NCBI RefSeq assembly: GCF_001277255.1
Contig: NZ_CP012264.1
Coordinates: 1,116,001 to 1,180,000 of the forward strand
Reading direction: 5' to 3'
Length of the DNA stretch: 64,000 nt
Source of the DNA: Cronobacter condimenti 1330
GTDB taxonomy: Bacteria; Pseudomonadota; Gammaproteobacteria; Enterobacterales; Enterobacteriaceae
Below are positions 17,011-25,873 of the stretch, piece by piece (the stretch's first letter is position 1; every line of letters begins with the position of its first letter). Below the pieces are notes generated by a model. It was not told where the DNA came from and ran no database searches. It saw nothing but the letters and a program-made list of their open reading frames with translations. The translations under genes were made by a program, and so were the position numbers.

Positions 17011-18786
17011 GTGCGATTATTTGCTCAGTTAAGCTGGTATTTTAGCCGGGAGTGGCGTCGCTACCTCGGCGCCGTTGCCCTGCTTATCCTTATCGCCATT
17101 CTGCAGCTGGTGCCGCCGAAAGTGGTGGGCTACGTTGTTGATGGCGTCACCCAACGTCATTACACCACCCAACAGGTGCTGATGTGGATTGGCCTGCTGG
17201 TGGCGATAGCCATTGTTGTTTATCTGCTGCGCTATGTCTGGCGCGTGCTGCTGTTCGGCGCGTCCTATCAGCTTGCTGTTGAACTGCGGCGTGATTTCTA
17301 TCAACAGCTCAGCCGCCAGCATCCGGAGTTTTATTTGCGTCATCGCACCGGCGATCTTATGGCGCGTGCCACCAATGATGTGGATCGTGTTGTGTTCGCC
17401 GCCGGTGAAGGCGTGCTGACGCTCGTGGATTCTCTGGTGATGGGGTGTGCAGTATTAATTGTGATGAGTACGCAGATAAGCTGGCAGCTTACCTTGCTGG
17501 CGCTGCTGCCGATGCCCGTCATGGCGATAGTAATCAAGCGCTATGGCGATCAGCTGCATCACCGTTTTAAAGCTGCACAGGCGGCGTTCTCCTCGCTCAA
17601 TGACCGCACTCAGGAGAGCCTGACCAGCATTCGAATGATTAAAGCCTTCGGTCTGGAAGACAGACAGTCTGCGCTTTTTGCAGAAGATGCGCGCGACACG
17701 GGCGTAAAAAATCTGCGCGTCGCGCGCGTGGATGCCCGGTTCGACCCGACGATTTACATTGCCATCGGGATGGCGAATCTGCTCGCTATCGGCGGCGGTA
17801 GCTGGATGGTAATGCAAGGTACGCTAACACTCGGACAGCTCACCAGCTTTACCATGTACCTTGGCCTGATGATCTGGCCGATGCTGGCGCTGGCGTGGAT
17901 GTTCAATATCGTCGAACGCGGCAGTGCGGCGTACAGCCGTATCCGTGCGCTGCTGGCGGAGGCGCCGGTGGTAGAGGATGGTCAGGCACCGCTGCCTGAG
18001 GGCCGCGGCGTGTTGAAAGTTGCTATCCGGGAATTCCGCTATCCGCACGCTGCACGATCAACGCTCCAGAACGTGCAATTTACGCTCAAACCCGGCCAGA
18101 TGCTGGGGTTGTGCGGCCCGACAGGCGCCGGGAAAACCAGCGTGCTGTCGCTCATTCAGCGCCATTTCGACCTGGACGAGGGCGAAATGACCTTCCATGA
18201 CGTGCCGCTGCAGCGGCTACATCTGGATGACTGGCGCGCGCGGCTTGCAGTCGTCAACCAGACGCCTTTTTTATTTTCCGATACCGTCGCCAGCAATATT
18301 GCGCTTGGCAAACCGGGCGCGACGCAGGCGGAAATCGAACAGGCCGCGAAACTTGCCTGCGTGCATGACGATATTCTGCGTCTGCCGCAGGGGTATGACA
18401 CGCAGGTCGGCGAGCGTGGGGTGATGCTTTCTGGCGGTCAGAAACAGCGCCTCTCGATTGCGCGTGCGCTGCTGCTGGAGGCGGAAATTCTGGTGCTGGA
18501 CGACGCGCTGTCGGCCGTGGACGGCCGCACTGAGCACCAAATCCTGCATAACCTGCGCCAGTGGGGCGAAAACCGCACGGTCATTATCAGCGCGCACCGG
18601 CTTTCGGCGCTTACCGAAGCCAGTGAGATCCTGGTGTTACAGCACGGGCAGGTTACGCAGCGCGGACGCCACGAGGCGCTGGCGGCGCAGCCGGGCTGGT
18701 ACCGGGATATGTATCGCTATCAGCAACTCGAAGCGGCGCTGGATGACACGCCAGGCGAGGAAGAAGAGGAGGCGCTGAATGCGTAA
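17011..18786 (+). CDS. mdlA: MdlA, ABC exporter half-transporter
   Basis: Inner-membrane ABC exporter subunit of 591 residues, probably pairing with MdlB. Start is GTG at 17011 with AGGAA upstream, as in E. coli. The membrane domain has six helices (about 1-300). The nucleotide-binding domain has Walker A GPTGAGKTS (near 369), the signature LSGGQKQR and Walker B EILVLDDALS, where Asp replaces the catalytic Glu after the Walker aspartate (a degenerate site, also in E. coli MdlA). The name comes from resemblance to multidrug exporters; the substrate is unknown. It overlaps mdlB by 8 bp. Confidence 0.97.
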   Translation: MRLFAQLSWYFSREWRRYLGAVALLILIAILQLVPPKVVGYVVDGVTQRHYTTQQVLMWIGLLVAIAIVVYLLRYVWRVLLFGASYQLAVELRRDFYQQLSRQHPEFYLRHRTGDLMARATNDVDRVVFAAGEGVLTLVDSLVMGCAVLIVMSTQISWQLTLLALLPMPVMAIVIKRYGDQLHHRFKAAQAAFSSLNDRTQESLTSIRMIKAFGLEDRQSALFAEDARDTGVKNLRVARVDARFDPTIYIAIGMANLLAIGGGSWMVMQGTLTLGQLTSFTMYLGLMIWPMLALAWMFNIVERGSAAYSRIRALLAEAPVVEDGQAPLPEGRGVLKVAIREFRYPHAARSTLQNVQFTLKPGQMLGLCGPTGAGKTSVLSLIQRHFDLDEGEMTFHDVPLQRLHLDDWRARLAVVNQTPFLFSDTVASNIALGKPGATQAEIEQAAKLACVHDDILRLPQGYDTQVGERGVMLSGGQKQRLSIARALLLEAEILVLDDALSAVDGRTEHQILHNLRQWGENRTVIISAHRLSALTEASEILVLQHGQVTQRGRHEALAAQPGWYRDMYRYQQLEAALDDTPGEEEEEALNA

Positions 18787-20557
18787 TCTGGGACAGAGCT
18801 GGCCGACGCTTAAACGTCTGCTGGCCTATGGCTCGCCGTGGCGTAAACCGCTCAGCGGCGCGGTGCTGATGCTCTGGGTCGCGGCGGCGGCGGAAGTGAC
18901 CGGGCCTGCGCTCATCAGTTATTTCATCGACAACCTTGTGGCGAAAAACCAGTTGCCGCTCGGCCTGGTGGGTGGGCTCGCGTTCGCTTATGTCCTGCTG
19001 CAAATTCTCGCGGCAGGCCTGCACTACTGGCAGGCGCTACTGTTTAACCAGGCGGCGGTTGGCGTGGTGCAACAGTTACGTACCGATGTGATGGACGCTG
19101 CCCTGCGCCAGCCGCTTAGCGCATTCGATACCCAGCCGGTGGGGCAACTTATCTCCCGCGTCACTAACGACACCGAAGTGATCCGCGATCTTTACGTCAC
19201 GGTCGTGGCGACGGTCCTGCGCAGTGCCGCGCTTATCGGCGCGATGCTGGTGGCAATGTTCAGCCTCGACTGGCGTATGGCGCTGGTGGCGATCACCATT
19301 TTCCCGGCCGTGTTTATCGTAATGATGATTTACCAGCGCTACAGCACGCCTATCGTGCGCCGGGTGCGGACGTATCTTGCGGATATCAACGACGGCTTCA
19401 ACGAAGTGATCGGCGGCATGAACGTCATCCAGCAGTTTCGCCAGCAGGGGCGTTTTGGCGAGCGGATGAACGCAGCCAGCCATTCGCACTACCTGGCGCG
19501 AATGCAGACGCTCCGTCTGGATGGTTTTTTGCTGCGTCCTTTGCTGAGTCTCTTTTCCGCGCTGGTGCTGTGTGGGCTGCTGATGCTGTTCGGGTTTACC
19601 TCGGTCGGGACGATTGAGGTAGGCGTGCTGTATGCGTTTATCAGCTATCTGGGCCGCCTCAACGAACCGTTGATTGAACTCACGACGCAACAGTCGATTC
19701 TCCAGCAGGCAATGGTGGCAGGCGAGCGTGTGTTTGAGCTGATGGATCGCCCGCGCCAGAACTATGGTCACGACGAGCGCCCGCTGGAAAGCGGAGCAAT
19801 TGAGGTGGATAACGTCTCGTTCGCCTATCGTGATGACCAACTGGTGCTGAAGGAGATATCGCTTTCCGTACCGTCCCGCCACTTTGTGGCGCTGGTAGGG
19901 CATACCGGCAGCGGTAAAAGTACACTTGCGAGCCTGCTGATGGGGTATTACCCGCTCAACACCGGTGAAATTCGCCTGGACGGTCGCCCGCTCGCTTCGC
20001 TCAGCCACGGTGTGCTGCGCAAAGGCGTGGCGATGGTGCAACAGGACCCGGTCGTGCTCGCCGATTCGTTCTTTGCAAACGTAACGCTTGGGCGTGATAT
20101 CGACGAAGCAAGGGTCTGGACGGTACTGGAGACAGTACAACTGGCAGAGCTGGCGCGCGGAATGAGCGAAGGCATCTATACGCGTCTTGGCGAGCAGGGC
20201 AATAACCTCTCGGTGGGCCAGAAGCAACTGCTGGCGCTGGCGCGTGTGCTGGTTGAGGCACCGCAAATCCTGATCCTTGACGAGGCGACCGCGAATATCG
20301 ATTCCGGCACCGAGCAGGCCATTCAGCAGGCGCTTGCGGCAATTCGCCAGCACACGACGCTGGTGGTGATTGCGCACCGGCTTTCGACCATCGTTGAGGC
20401 CGACACCATTCTGGTGCTGCATCGCGGCCAGGCGGTGGAGCGGGGCAGTCATCAGGCGCTGCTGGAGGCGCGCGGACGCTACTGGCAGATGTACCAGTTG
20501 CAGCTCGCGGGCGAAGAGCTCCAGGCCGCTGCTCAGGAGGAGCCGCTCAGCGCCTGA
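18779..20557 (+). CDS. mdlB: MdlB, ABC exporter half-transporter
   Basis: 592 residues, partner of MdlA. Six membrane helices precede a nucleotide-binding domain with Walker A GHTGSGKST (near 373), an altered signature LSVGQKQ and a canonical Walker B with catalytic Glu (ILILDEAT). The pair therefore has one full and one degenerate ATP site, as in asymmetric heterodimeric exporters. Its start overlaps the mdlA end (ATGCGTAA), implying translational coupling. Confidence 0.97.
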   Translation: MRNLGQSWPTLKRLLAYGSPWRKPLSGAVLMLWVAAAAEVTGPALISYFIDNLVAKNQLPLGLVGGLAFAYVLLQILAAGLHYWQALLFNQAAVGVVQQLRTDVMDAALRQPLSAFDTQPVGQLISRVTNDTEVIRDLYVTVVATVLRSAALIGAMLVAMFSLDWRMALVAITIFPAVFIVMMIYQRYSTPIVRRVRTYLADINDGFNEVIGGMNVIQQFRQQGRFGERMNAASHSHYLARMQTLRLDGFLLRPLLSLFSALVLCGLLMLFGFTSVGTIEVGVLYAFISYLGRLNEPLIELTTQQSILQQAMVAGERVFELMDRPRQNYGHDERPLESGAIEVDNVSFAYRDDQLVLKEISLSVPSRHFVALVGHTGSGKSTLASLLMGYYPLNTGEIRLDGRPLASLSHGVLRKGVAMVQQDPVVLADSFFANVTLGRDIDEARVWTVLETVQLAELARGMSEGIYTRLGEQGNNLSVGQKQLLALARVLVEAPQILILDEATANIDSGTEQAIQQALAAIRQHTTLVVIAHRLSTIVEADTILVLHRGQAVERGSHQALLEARGRYWQMYQLQLAGEELQAAAQEEPLSA

Positions 20558-20586
20558 TGCACCAAAATTAGGCGATCTACTAACAC

Positions 20587-20635
20587 GCACCGTTTGTGGT
20601 GCAAAAATGTAACGCACCCTGCACTGGCATGGTGC
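20587..20635. promoter_or_regulatory. Two NtrC (GlnG) binding sites
   Basis: GCACC-N6-GGTGC at 20587-20602 and GCACT-N5-GGTGC at 20621-20635, about 85-135 bp before the sigma-54 promoter of glnK, the usual enhancer distance. The second fits the consensus spacing exactly; the first has one extra base. Confidence 0.7.
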
Positions 20636-20645
20636 GTTTTTATTT
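20613..20645 (+). terminator. Possible mdlB terminator
   Basis: CGCACC / GGTGCG stem followed by TTTTTATTTT, 55 bases after the mdlB stop. It overlaps the second NtrC site, so the symmetry may serve either role or both. Confidence 0.5.
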
Positions 20646-20720
20646 TCTTACGCCGTCTCGCTTCTTATCCCTGCGCTTTTTCGCCGGTATTTCCGCCGTC
20701 ACTGCACGCTTTTTCATTCC

Positions 20721-20736
20721 TGGCACGTCCCTTGCT
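20721..20736 (+). promoter_or_regulatory. Sigma-54 promoter of glnK-amtB
   Basis: TGGCAC-N5-TTGCT, a full match to the -24/-12 consensus, 52 bp before the glnK start and downstream of the two NtrC sites. Confidence 0.92.
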
Positions 20737-20788
20737 TTACCCCTTTATCATCGCTGCTGCATTACCCAATTCTGACTGGAGGGGATCT

Positions 20789-21127
20789 ATGAAGCTGGTT
20801 ACCGTGGTAATCAAACCGTTCAAACTGGAAGACGTGCGTGAAGCACTCTCCACCATTGGCATTCAGGGCCTTACCGTCACCGAGGTGAAAGGATTCGGGC
20901 GTCAGAAGGGCCATGCCGAGCTTTACCGCGGCGCCGAGTACAGCGTGAATTTCCTGCCTAAAGTAAAAATCGACGTGGCGATCGCCGACGATCAGCTTGA
21001 TGAAGTGATTGACGTGGTCAGCAAGGCTGCGTGGACCGGTAAAATTGGCGACGGCAAAATTTTTGTCGCCGAACTGCAACGCGTGATTCGTATTCGTACC
21101 GGCGAAGCCGACGAAGCGGCACTCTGA
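20789..21127 (+). CDS. glnK: GlnK, PII nitrogen signalling protein
   Basis: 112-residue trimeric PII protein. The T-loop carries the uridylylation site Tyr51. In nitrogen excess, unmodified GlnK plugs the AmtB pore. The start at 20789 has GGAGGGG upstream; the open frame extends further back without meaning. It is the first gene of the NtrC/sigma-54 operon with amtB, 31 bp downstream. Confidence 0.99.
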   Translation: MKLVTVVIKPFKLEDVREALSTIGIQGLTVTEVKGFGRQKGHAELYRGAEYSVNFLPKVKIDVAIADDQLDEVIDVVSKAAWTGKIGDGKIFVAELQRVIRIRTGEADEAAL

Positions 21128-21158
21128 TTTCTGGCCAACCGTTACAGGAATGCAAAAG

Positions 21159-22445
21159 ATGAAACACACAGCCCTTAAATCTGGTTTCGGCCTGCTTGCT
21201 CTTCTGCCGGGTTTTGCCCTGGCGGCGCCAGCGGTGGCAGATAAAGCCGATAACGCTTTTATGATGATCTGCACCGCGCTGGTGCTGTTTATGACAGTTC
21301 CCGGCCTGGCGCTCTTTTACGGCGGCCTGATCCGCGCGAAAAACGTGCTCTCTATGCTGACGCAGATATCGGTGGCGTTTGCCCTGGTCTGCGTACTGTG
21401 GGTGGTTTATGGTTACTCGCTGGCGTTTGGCAGCGGTGGCAGTTTCTTTGGCAACGTCGACTGGCTGCTGCTGAAGGGCATCAAAATTACTGACCTGATG
21501 GGCAGCTTCTATCAGTACATTCATGTTGCGTTCCAGGGCTCTTTCGCCTGCATCACCGTGGGACTTATCGTCGGCGCGCTGGCAGAACGTATCCGTTTCT
21601 CGGCGGTAGTGATTTTCGTCCTGGTGTGGATGACGTTCTCCTACGTGCCGATTGCGCATATGGTCTGGGGCGGCGGTTTGCTGGCGTCTCACGGCGCGCT
21701 GGATTTCGCCGGCGGCACCGTGGTGCATATTAACGCCGCCGTCGCGGGGCTCGTGGGGGCGTATCTGATTGGCAAACGCGTGGGCTTTGGCAAAGAAGCG
21801 TTCAAACCGCACAACCTGCCGATGGTGTTTACTGGCACCGCTATCCTTTATTTCGGCTGGTTCGGCTTTAACGCGGGTTCCGCAAGCGCCGCCAACGAAA
21901 TTGCGGGTCTTGCCTTTGTAAACACCGTGGTCGCTACGGCTGCGGCAATCCTCGCCTGGGTCTTCGGTGAATGGGCGATGCGCGGCAAGCCTTCCTTACT
22001 GGGCGCCTGTTCCGGCGCTATCGCGGGGCTGGTCGGCGTGACGCCAGCGTGTGGTTACATCGGTGTGGGCGGTTCGCTGATTGTGGGTATCGCGGCCGGT
22101 CTTGCGGGCTTGTGGGGCGTCACCATGCTCAAACGCTGGCTACGTGTCGACGACCCGTGTGATGTGTTCGGCGTGCATGGCGTTTGCGGTATCGTGGGCT
22201 GCATCCTGACCGGGATTTTCGCCTCAACGTCCCTTGGCGGCGTGGGTTACGCCGAAGGCGTGACGATGGGGCATCAGGTACTGGTGCAGCTTGAAAGCAT
22301 TGCCATTACCGTGGTGTGGTCGGGCGTGGTGGCGTTTATCGCTTACAAACTGGCGGATATGACGGTCGGGCTGCGTGTTTCTGAAGAGCAGGAGCGCGAA
22401 GGGCTGGACGTCAACAGCCACGGCGAGAATGCGTATAACGCCTGA
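21159..22445 (+). CDS. amtB: AmtB, ammonium channel
   Basis: Trimeric inner-membrane ammonium transporter. From the ATG at 21159 (AGGA nine bases upstream) it has 428 residues, the E. coli length; an ATG at 21150 is too close to the ribosome site. A cleavable signal peptide ends ALA-APA (about residue 22), followed by eleven membrane helices. The conserved pore segments SHGALDFAGGTVVHINA and DVFGVHGVCG carry the twin histidines. A strong terminator follows. Confidence 0.98.
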   Translation: MKHTALKSGFGLLALLPGFALAAPAVADKADNAFMMICTALVLFMTVPGLALFYGGLIRAKNVLSMLTQISVAFALVCVLWVVYGYSLAFGSGGSFFGNVDWLLLKGIKITDLMGSFYQYIHVAFQGSFACITVGLIVGALAERIRFSAVVIFVLVWMTFSYVPIAHMVWGGGLLASHGALDFAGGTVVHINAAVAGLVGAYLIGKRVGFGKEAFKPHNLPMVFTGTAILYFGWFGFNAGSASAANEIAGLAFVNTVVATAAAILAWVFGEWAMRGKPSLLGACSGAIAGLVGVTPACGYIGVGGSLIVGIAAGLAGLWGVTMLKRWLRVDDPCDVFGVHGVCGIVGCILTGIFASTSLGGVGYAEGVTMGHQVLVQLESIAITVVWSGVVAFIAYKLADMTVGLRVSEEQEREGLDVNSHGENAYNA

Positions 22446-22468
22446 TAAAGGGTTATCTCCGTAGCCAA

Positions 22469-22495
22469 AACCTCCCGCTTGCGGGAGGTTTTTTT
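22469..22495. terminator. Bidirectional amtB/tesB terminator
   Basis: AACCTCCCGC / GCGGGAGGTT perfect stem with a two-base TT loop, flanked by A and T runs, between convergent amtB and tesB. Confidence 0.92.
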
Positions 22496-22511
22496 ATGGG
22501 CTACTCATTAC

Positions 22512-23372
22512 TTACCCGCGCTGCCTCATCACACCTTCCTGTACCGTCGAGGCCACTAAGACGCCGTCCTGGGTATAAAACTCGCCGCGCACAAACCCGC
22601 GTGCGCTGGAGGCCGAGGTACTCTCCACGCTATACAGCAACCACTCGTTCAGATTAAACGGGCGGTGGAACCACATAGAGTGATCGATAGTCGCCACCTG
22701 CATGCCCGGCTCCAGGAAACCGACGCCGTGCGGTTGCAACGCGACAACCAGAAAATTGAAATCCGAGGCATAGCCGAGCAGCGACTGGTGCAGACGAAAA
22801 TCATCCGGCATCGCGCCACTGGCGCGTATCCAGACCTGACGCGCAGGCTCCGCCACGTGGCCTTTCAGCGGGTTATGAAATTCCACCGGGCGGATCTCCA
22901 GCGGTTTATCGCAGATAAACTTCTCTTTTACCTGCGGCGGCAGCAAATGCGCCAGCGAGCGGGCGATTTCCGTTTCCGATTTCAGGCCGTCCGGGGAAGG
23001 GGCCTGCGGCATCGTTTTCTGATGCTCAAAGCCGCTTTCCGGCGCCTGGAACGAGGCGGTCATATAGAAAATCGGTTTGCCGTTCTGGATAGCCGCGACG
23101 CGCCGGGCGCTGAAGCTGTTACCGTCGCGCAGCACTTCCACGTCATAGACGATGGGTTTCTGACTGTCGCCAGGGCGCAGAAAATAGCTGTGGAAAGAGT
23201 GAACGAGACGTTCTTCCGGCACTGATGCCTTGGCGGCGTACAGCGCCTGGCCGACCACCTGGCCGCCAAACACCTGCCGTAAACCGAGATCTTCGCTTTG
23301 GCCGCGAAAGAGCCCCTCTTCAATTTTTTCCAGATTTAATAACGCCAGTAAGTTGCTTAGCGCCTGACTCAT
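22512..23372 (-). CDS. tesB: TesB, acyl-CoA thioesterase II
   Basis: Double hot-dog thioesterase of 286 residues, E. coli length, with broad acyl-CoA specificity. The start at 23372 (MSQALSNLL) has an AGAGGACC region upstream; a 30-codon extension is open but unlike the family. FGGQVVGQAL near residue 35 and TIDHSMWFHRPF near 200 carry the catalytic Asp204-region motif. Confidence 0.97.
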   Translation of the reverse strand: MSQALSNLLALLNLEKIEEGLFRGQSEDLGLRQVFGGQVVGQALYAAKASVPEERLVHSFHSYFLRPGDSQKPIVYDVEVLRDGNSFSARRVAAIQNGKPIFYMTASFQAPESGFEHQKTMPQAPSPDGLKSETEIARSLAHLLPPQVKEKFICDKPLEIRPVEFHNPLKGHVAEPARQVWIRASGAMPDDFRLHQSLLGYASDFNFLVVALQPHGVGFLEPGMQVATIDHSMWFHRPFNLNEWLLYSVESTSASSARGFVRGEFYTQDGVLVASTVQEGVMRQRG

Positions 23373-23595
23373 AAAGGGTCCTCTACTACCGATAAATGCA
23401 CAGCCGTGCGAATGATATAGCCCGATTATAACGCAGAAAAACAACTGGTCAGAGGGGTTCAATAATCTTAATAGCGCCGCGTTTCCAGGCGAAAATAAGT
23501 GATGTGTGCCACACTTAGCACGACAAGCATGTTGTGAGAGCTCACGCTGGTGAGTCGTAAGCGCTTACTGGTGCATTGAAAATAAGGAGAACGCC

Positions 23596-24168
23596 ATGAA
23601 ACTCGTGCACATGTTAAGTGGTTTAGCCGTTGCCGTTGCTCTGGCCGGTTGCGCGCAGGATAAAAGTGCCGATATTGCTGTTCCAGCCCCGAACCCGAAT
23701 ACCTCCGGCGTCGCGACGAAGCCGGTGATTAAACAGCCGAATGTGTCCGGTACTGTATGGATCCGCCAGAAAGTGACTCTGCCGCCGGATGCTGTGCTGA
23801 CCGTGACGCTGTCGGACGCCACTCAGGCGAACGCACCATCAAAAGTGATTTCGCAAAAAGTGGTGCGTACCGAAGGCAAACAGCCGCCGTACAGCTTTGT
23901 ACTGCCGTTTAAACCGTCAGACATCCAGCCGAATGCCCGCATTCTGCTGAGCGCGGCTATCACGGTTGACGATAAACTCGTGTTTATCACCGACCGCGTG
24001 CAGCCTGCGGTGAATGACGGTGGCAAGAAAATCGACCTGACGCTGGTACCGGTGCAGCAGACCGCAGTTCCAGTACAGGCGGGCGGCGGCGCGGTAACGA
24101 CCGTCCCCTCGACTTCGCCGACTCAGGTGACACCGTCTTCCGCCGTTCCGGCTCCGACGACCTACTAA
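23596..24168 (+). CDS. ybaY: YbaY-family lipoprotein
   Basis: 190 residues with a lipobox LAGC (Cys19) and a following Ala (position 20), so probably outer membrane. The YscW/type III secretion lipoprotein chaperone-like domain lies at about 48-145 (VSGTVWIRQKV, NARILLSAAITV). The C-terminus is a Pro/Thr/Ser-rich tail. In E. coli the family is described as a glycoprotein/polysaccharide metabolism protein without a proven role. AAGGAG ribosome site. Confidence 0.93.
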   Translation: MKLVHMLSGLAVAVALAGCAQDKSADIAVPAPNPNTSGVATKPVIKQPNVSGTVWIRQKVTLPPDAVLTVTLSDATQANAPSKVISQKVVRTEGKQPPYSFVLPFKPSDIQPNARILLSAAITVDDKLVFITDRVQPAVNDGGKKIDLTLVPVQQTAVPVQAGGGAVTTVPSTSPTQVTPSSAVPAPTTY

Positions 24169-24177
24169 GCCTGCGAC

Positions 24178-24200
24178 AGCGCCTCTTCGGAGGCGCTTTT
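24178..24200 (+). terminator. ybaY terminator
   Basis: AGCGCCTC / GAGGCGCT stem with a UUCG tetraloop and four T, abutting the end of convergent atl. Confidence 0.85.
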
Positions 24201-24511
24201 CAATAGCGCCACCCATAGCGCGCTAAATCGATTTCCCCTTTCCCTGACACCTGAATGCCTTCAGCGAGCAATGCCTGGCGCTGGCGCTGTAAATCCGGCC
24301 CGGTCAGCGATATTTCCCCACGACGGTTCACCACGCGATGCCACGGCAAGAGACTGCCTTCCGGCAAGCGTTTTAGCACGCCACCCACCTGGCGTGCCGC
24401 CCGCGGCGACCCGGCCAGTCGCGCCACTTCGCCATACGTCGTCACGCACCCTTGCGGGATAGCCGCGACTATCTGATAAACGCGCTGGGGGAAGGTATCG
24501 TGGTTGTCCAT
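24200..24511 (-). CDS. atl: Atl, alkyltransferase-like DNA-lesion recognition protein
   Basis: 103 residues. It has the fold of O6-alkylguanine transferases, but the active-site PCHR is replaced by PWHR (in LPWHRVVN). Cys to Trp defines Atl proteins, which bind O6-alkylguanine and flag it for nucleotide excision repair. The start at 24511 has a perfect AAAGGAG; the frame is open 92 codons further upstream but without similarity. Confidence 0.95.
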   Translation of the reverse strand: MDNHDTFPQRVYQIVAAIPQGCVTTYGEVARLAGSPRAARQVGGVLKRLPEGSLLPWHRVVNRRGEISLTGPDLQRQRQALLAEGIQVSGKGEIDLARYGWRY

Positions 24512-24729
24512 TGGGGCTCCTTTCAGTGATGTGGTAAGCATATGAAAGGGCAGGGCAGAAGAGCAACCAACAAGTGTTGTTCCCGGCGAGAGACCGGTGA
24601 ATGCAACAGGCGTCATTACTGTTCTGGCTGACAATAAGCATTTCCCCACAAAAAGTGGATAACATTCACTCACATCGCACGGCCGCTCACCCCTATTGCG
24701 CAATAAACCAACATACGGCGCGCGTTGGG

Positions 24730-24758
24730 TTGCAATCGCCAGGGGCAACAGACATAAT
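24730..24758 (+). promoter_or_regulatory. ffs promoter
   Basis: TTGCAA (24730-24735), a 17-bp spacer and CATAAT (24753-24758), followed by a GC-rich discriminator (GCGCCCTGCGCG) as in stringently controlled stable-RNA promoters. Transcription would start about 24 bases before the mature RNA. Confidence 0.75.
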
Positions 24759-24788
24759 GCGCCCTGCGCGTTTAACGACGCTCTCAAT

Positions 24789-24902
24789 GGGGGCCCTGTT
24801 GGTTCTCCCGCAACGCTACTCTGTTTACCAGGTCAGGTCCGGAAGGAAGCAGCCAAGGCAGATGACGTGTGTGCCGGGATGTAGCTGGCAGGGCCCCCAC
24901 CC
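24789..24902 (+). ncRNA. ffs: 4.5S RNA of the signal recognition particle
   Basis: 114 bases, nearly identical to E. coli ffs. It has the conserved apical core with GGTCAGGTCCGGAAGGAAGC, and the ends GGGGGCCCTG and CAGGGCCCCC pair. It binds Ffh to target membrane proteins cotranslationally. Confidence 0.98.
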
Positions 24903-25048
24903 ATTTCAGGCACCTGCGCCGCCATAAAATTCTCTCATTATTTATCTGCTGAGCAGACCACTCTGCGATTTATCGCTTATAACCGACATCATTCATTGCC
25001 GAAAAGCATTCCGCTTTATTTTATTCTGTATTTTAAATTTCATTTAAT

Positions 25049-25076
25049 TGTCATTTATCTGTCATCTTTTTGTCAT
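25049..25076 (+). promoter_or_regulatory. Pho box (PhoB site) of three tandem half-sites
   Basis: TGTCAT occurs at 25049, 25060 and 25071 with an exact 11-bp period, the arrangement of PhoB half-sites (TGTCA repeated every 11 bp with AT-rich spacers). A -10-like TATAAA is at 25091-25096 and no good -35 is present, as usual for PhoB-activated promoters. It lies 120 bp before the small operon at 25196. Confidence 0.72.
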
Positions 25077-25195
25077 AATCAGGCGACGCATATAAAATAT
25101 TTGAAACGTCTTTTTATAAGTAAGAGCTTAGCGCTGGATCTTAATAATCAATTGAGGTATTAAATAGCTCTCATCTGAAAAGAAAGGAATTTTCT

Positions 25196-25447
25196 ATGAC
25201 TGCTGCGGTGCTTAATGTAAAAATAAATACCGACCTCAAAGAAAAACTTCGTCAGCATGCTGAGCAAAATAGTGAGACGCTCAGTGCCGCCACAGAAAAG
25301 CTGCTGCTCAAAGCGCTGATGCTCGCTGATGAAGATGACGCCGTGAGCGGCGAAGACGTTGACAGCCAGCATACCGAAGAAGATATCTCCCCACTTTCTG
25401 TAAAAGAAATCAAAGCACTACGTAAACTTCTGAAGAAGAGAAAATGA
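25196..25447 (+). CDS. Small ribbon-helix-helix-like protein
   Basis: 83 residues. The N-terminal about 45 residues (VLNVKINTDLKEKLRQHAEQ, then a second helix) have the beta-helix-helix pattern of ribbon-helix-helix DNA-binding proteins such as RelB/DinJ-type antitoxins. The remainder is acidic and then strongly basic (KALRKLLKKRK). The start has AAGGAA. It overlaps the next gene by 4 bp (ATGA), so the pair is translationally coupled. A Pho box lies upstream. Function unknown; an antitoxin or autoregulator is a guess. Confidence 0.65.
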   Translation: MTAAVLNVKINTDLKEKLRQHAEQNSETLSAATEKLLLKALMLADEDDAVSGEDVDSQHTEEDISPLSVKEIKALRKLLKKRK

Positions 25448-25665
25448 AAAACGCCCCTCTGTCTACTACGGCTTCAACCTATCGGGAAGCCTGCGAGCTG
25501 TTGCGTTCAGGCTACGTAAAACATGTCCGTCTTGGCTGGGATGTCGGCAGCGATGAGTTTTTTCGCATTGCGTCTGACTGGTGCGATGCCGGTGCCAAAA
25601 TACAAAAAGACGGTAATGAATTTGTCATTTCCCTGAAAGGTTTCCCGGTCCCCCGTCAGCATTAA
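25444..25665 (+). CDS. Small protein coupled to the ribbon-helix-helix gene
   Basis: 73 residues: TYREACELLRSGYVKHVRLGWDV suggests a helix then a strand, and the rest is a compact alpha/beta domain ending VISLKGFPVPRQH. No family recognised. Operon position behind a ribbon-helix-helix gene with an ATGA overlap resembles a type II toxin, but no RelE, HicA or other toxin motif is seen. The other view is a PhoB-controlled pair unrelated to toxins. Confidence 0.6.
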   Translation: MKNAPLSTTASTYREACELLRSGYVKHVRLGWDVGSDEFFRIASDWCDAGAKIQKDGNEFVISLKGFPVPRQH

Positions 25666-25708
25666 TCTCCGCTTGTTGATATCTTCATTAATATATCACC
25701 GGCGTGAC

Positions 25709-25731
25709 ACGGCGCTGTTACAAAGCGCCGT
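25709..25731. other. Stem-loop after the small operon
   Basis: ACGGCGCT / AGCGCCGT perfect 8-bp stem with a 7-base loop, 44 bases after the stop. There is no T tract, so it is not a classical terminator; it may protect the mRNA 3' end. Confidence 0.45.
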
Positions 25732-25804
25732 CAGAATCCGTCGCATAATAAAATGATACGCCTCACCATCTCATATCATGTGCAGTCACGGATGACAGTA
25801 ATTG

Positions 25805-25837
25805 GATGGCGAGCCAGAAGGCTCGCCATCTGTTTTT
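25805..25837 (+). terminator. Terminator of the small operon
   Basis: GATGGCGAGCC / GGCTCGCCATC perfect 11-bp stem with AGAA loop and TGTTTTTATTT. Confidence 0.88.
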
Positions 25838-25873
25838 ATTTCATCTAAGATTAATCTTAATCCCTCATTGCTT

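Noticed and set aside
19076..20617. 513-codon minus-strand frame across mdlB
   Set aside because: His/Arg/Gln-rich shadow of a GC-rich gene on the other strand; mdlB is complete and conserved.
20579..20645. Palindromes read first only as an mdlB terminator
   Set aside because: Two GCAC...GTGC units upstream of a sigma-54 promoter fit NtrC enhancers better; the terminator role is kept as a second possibility.
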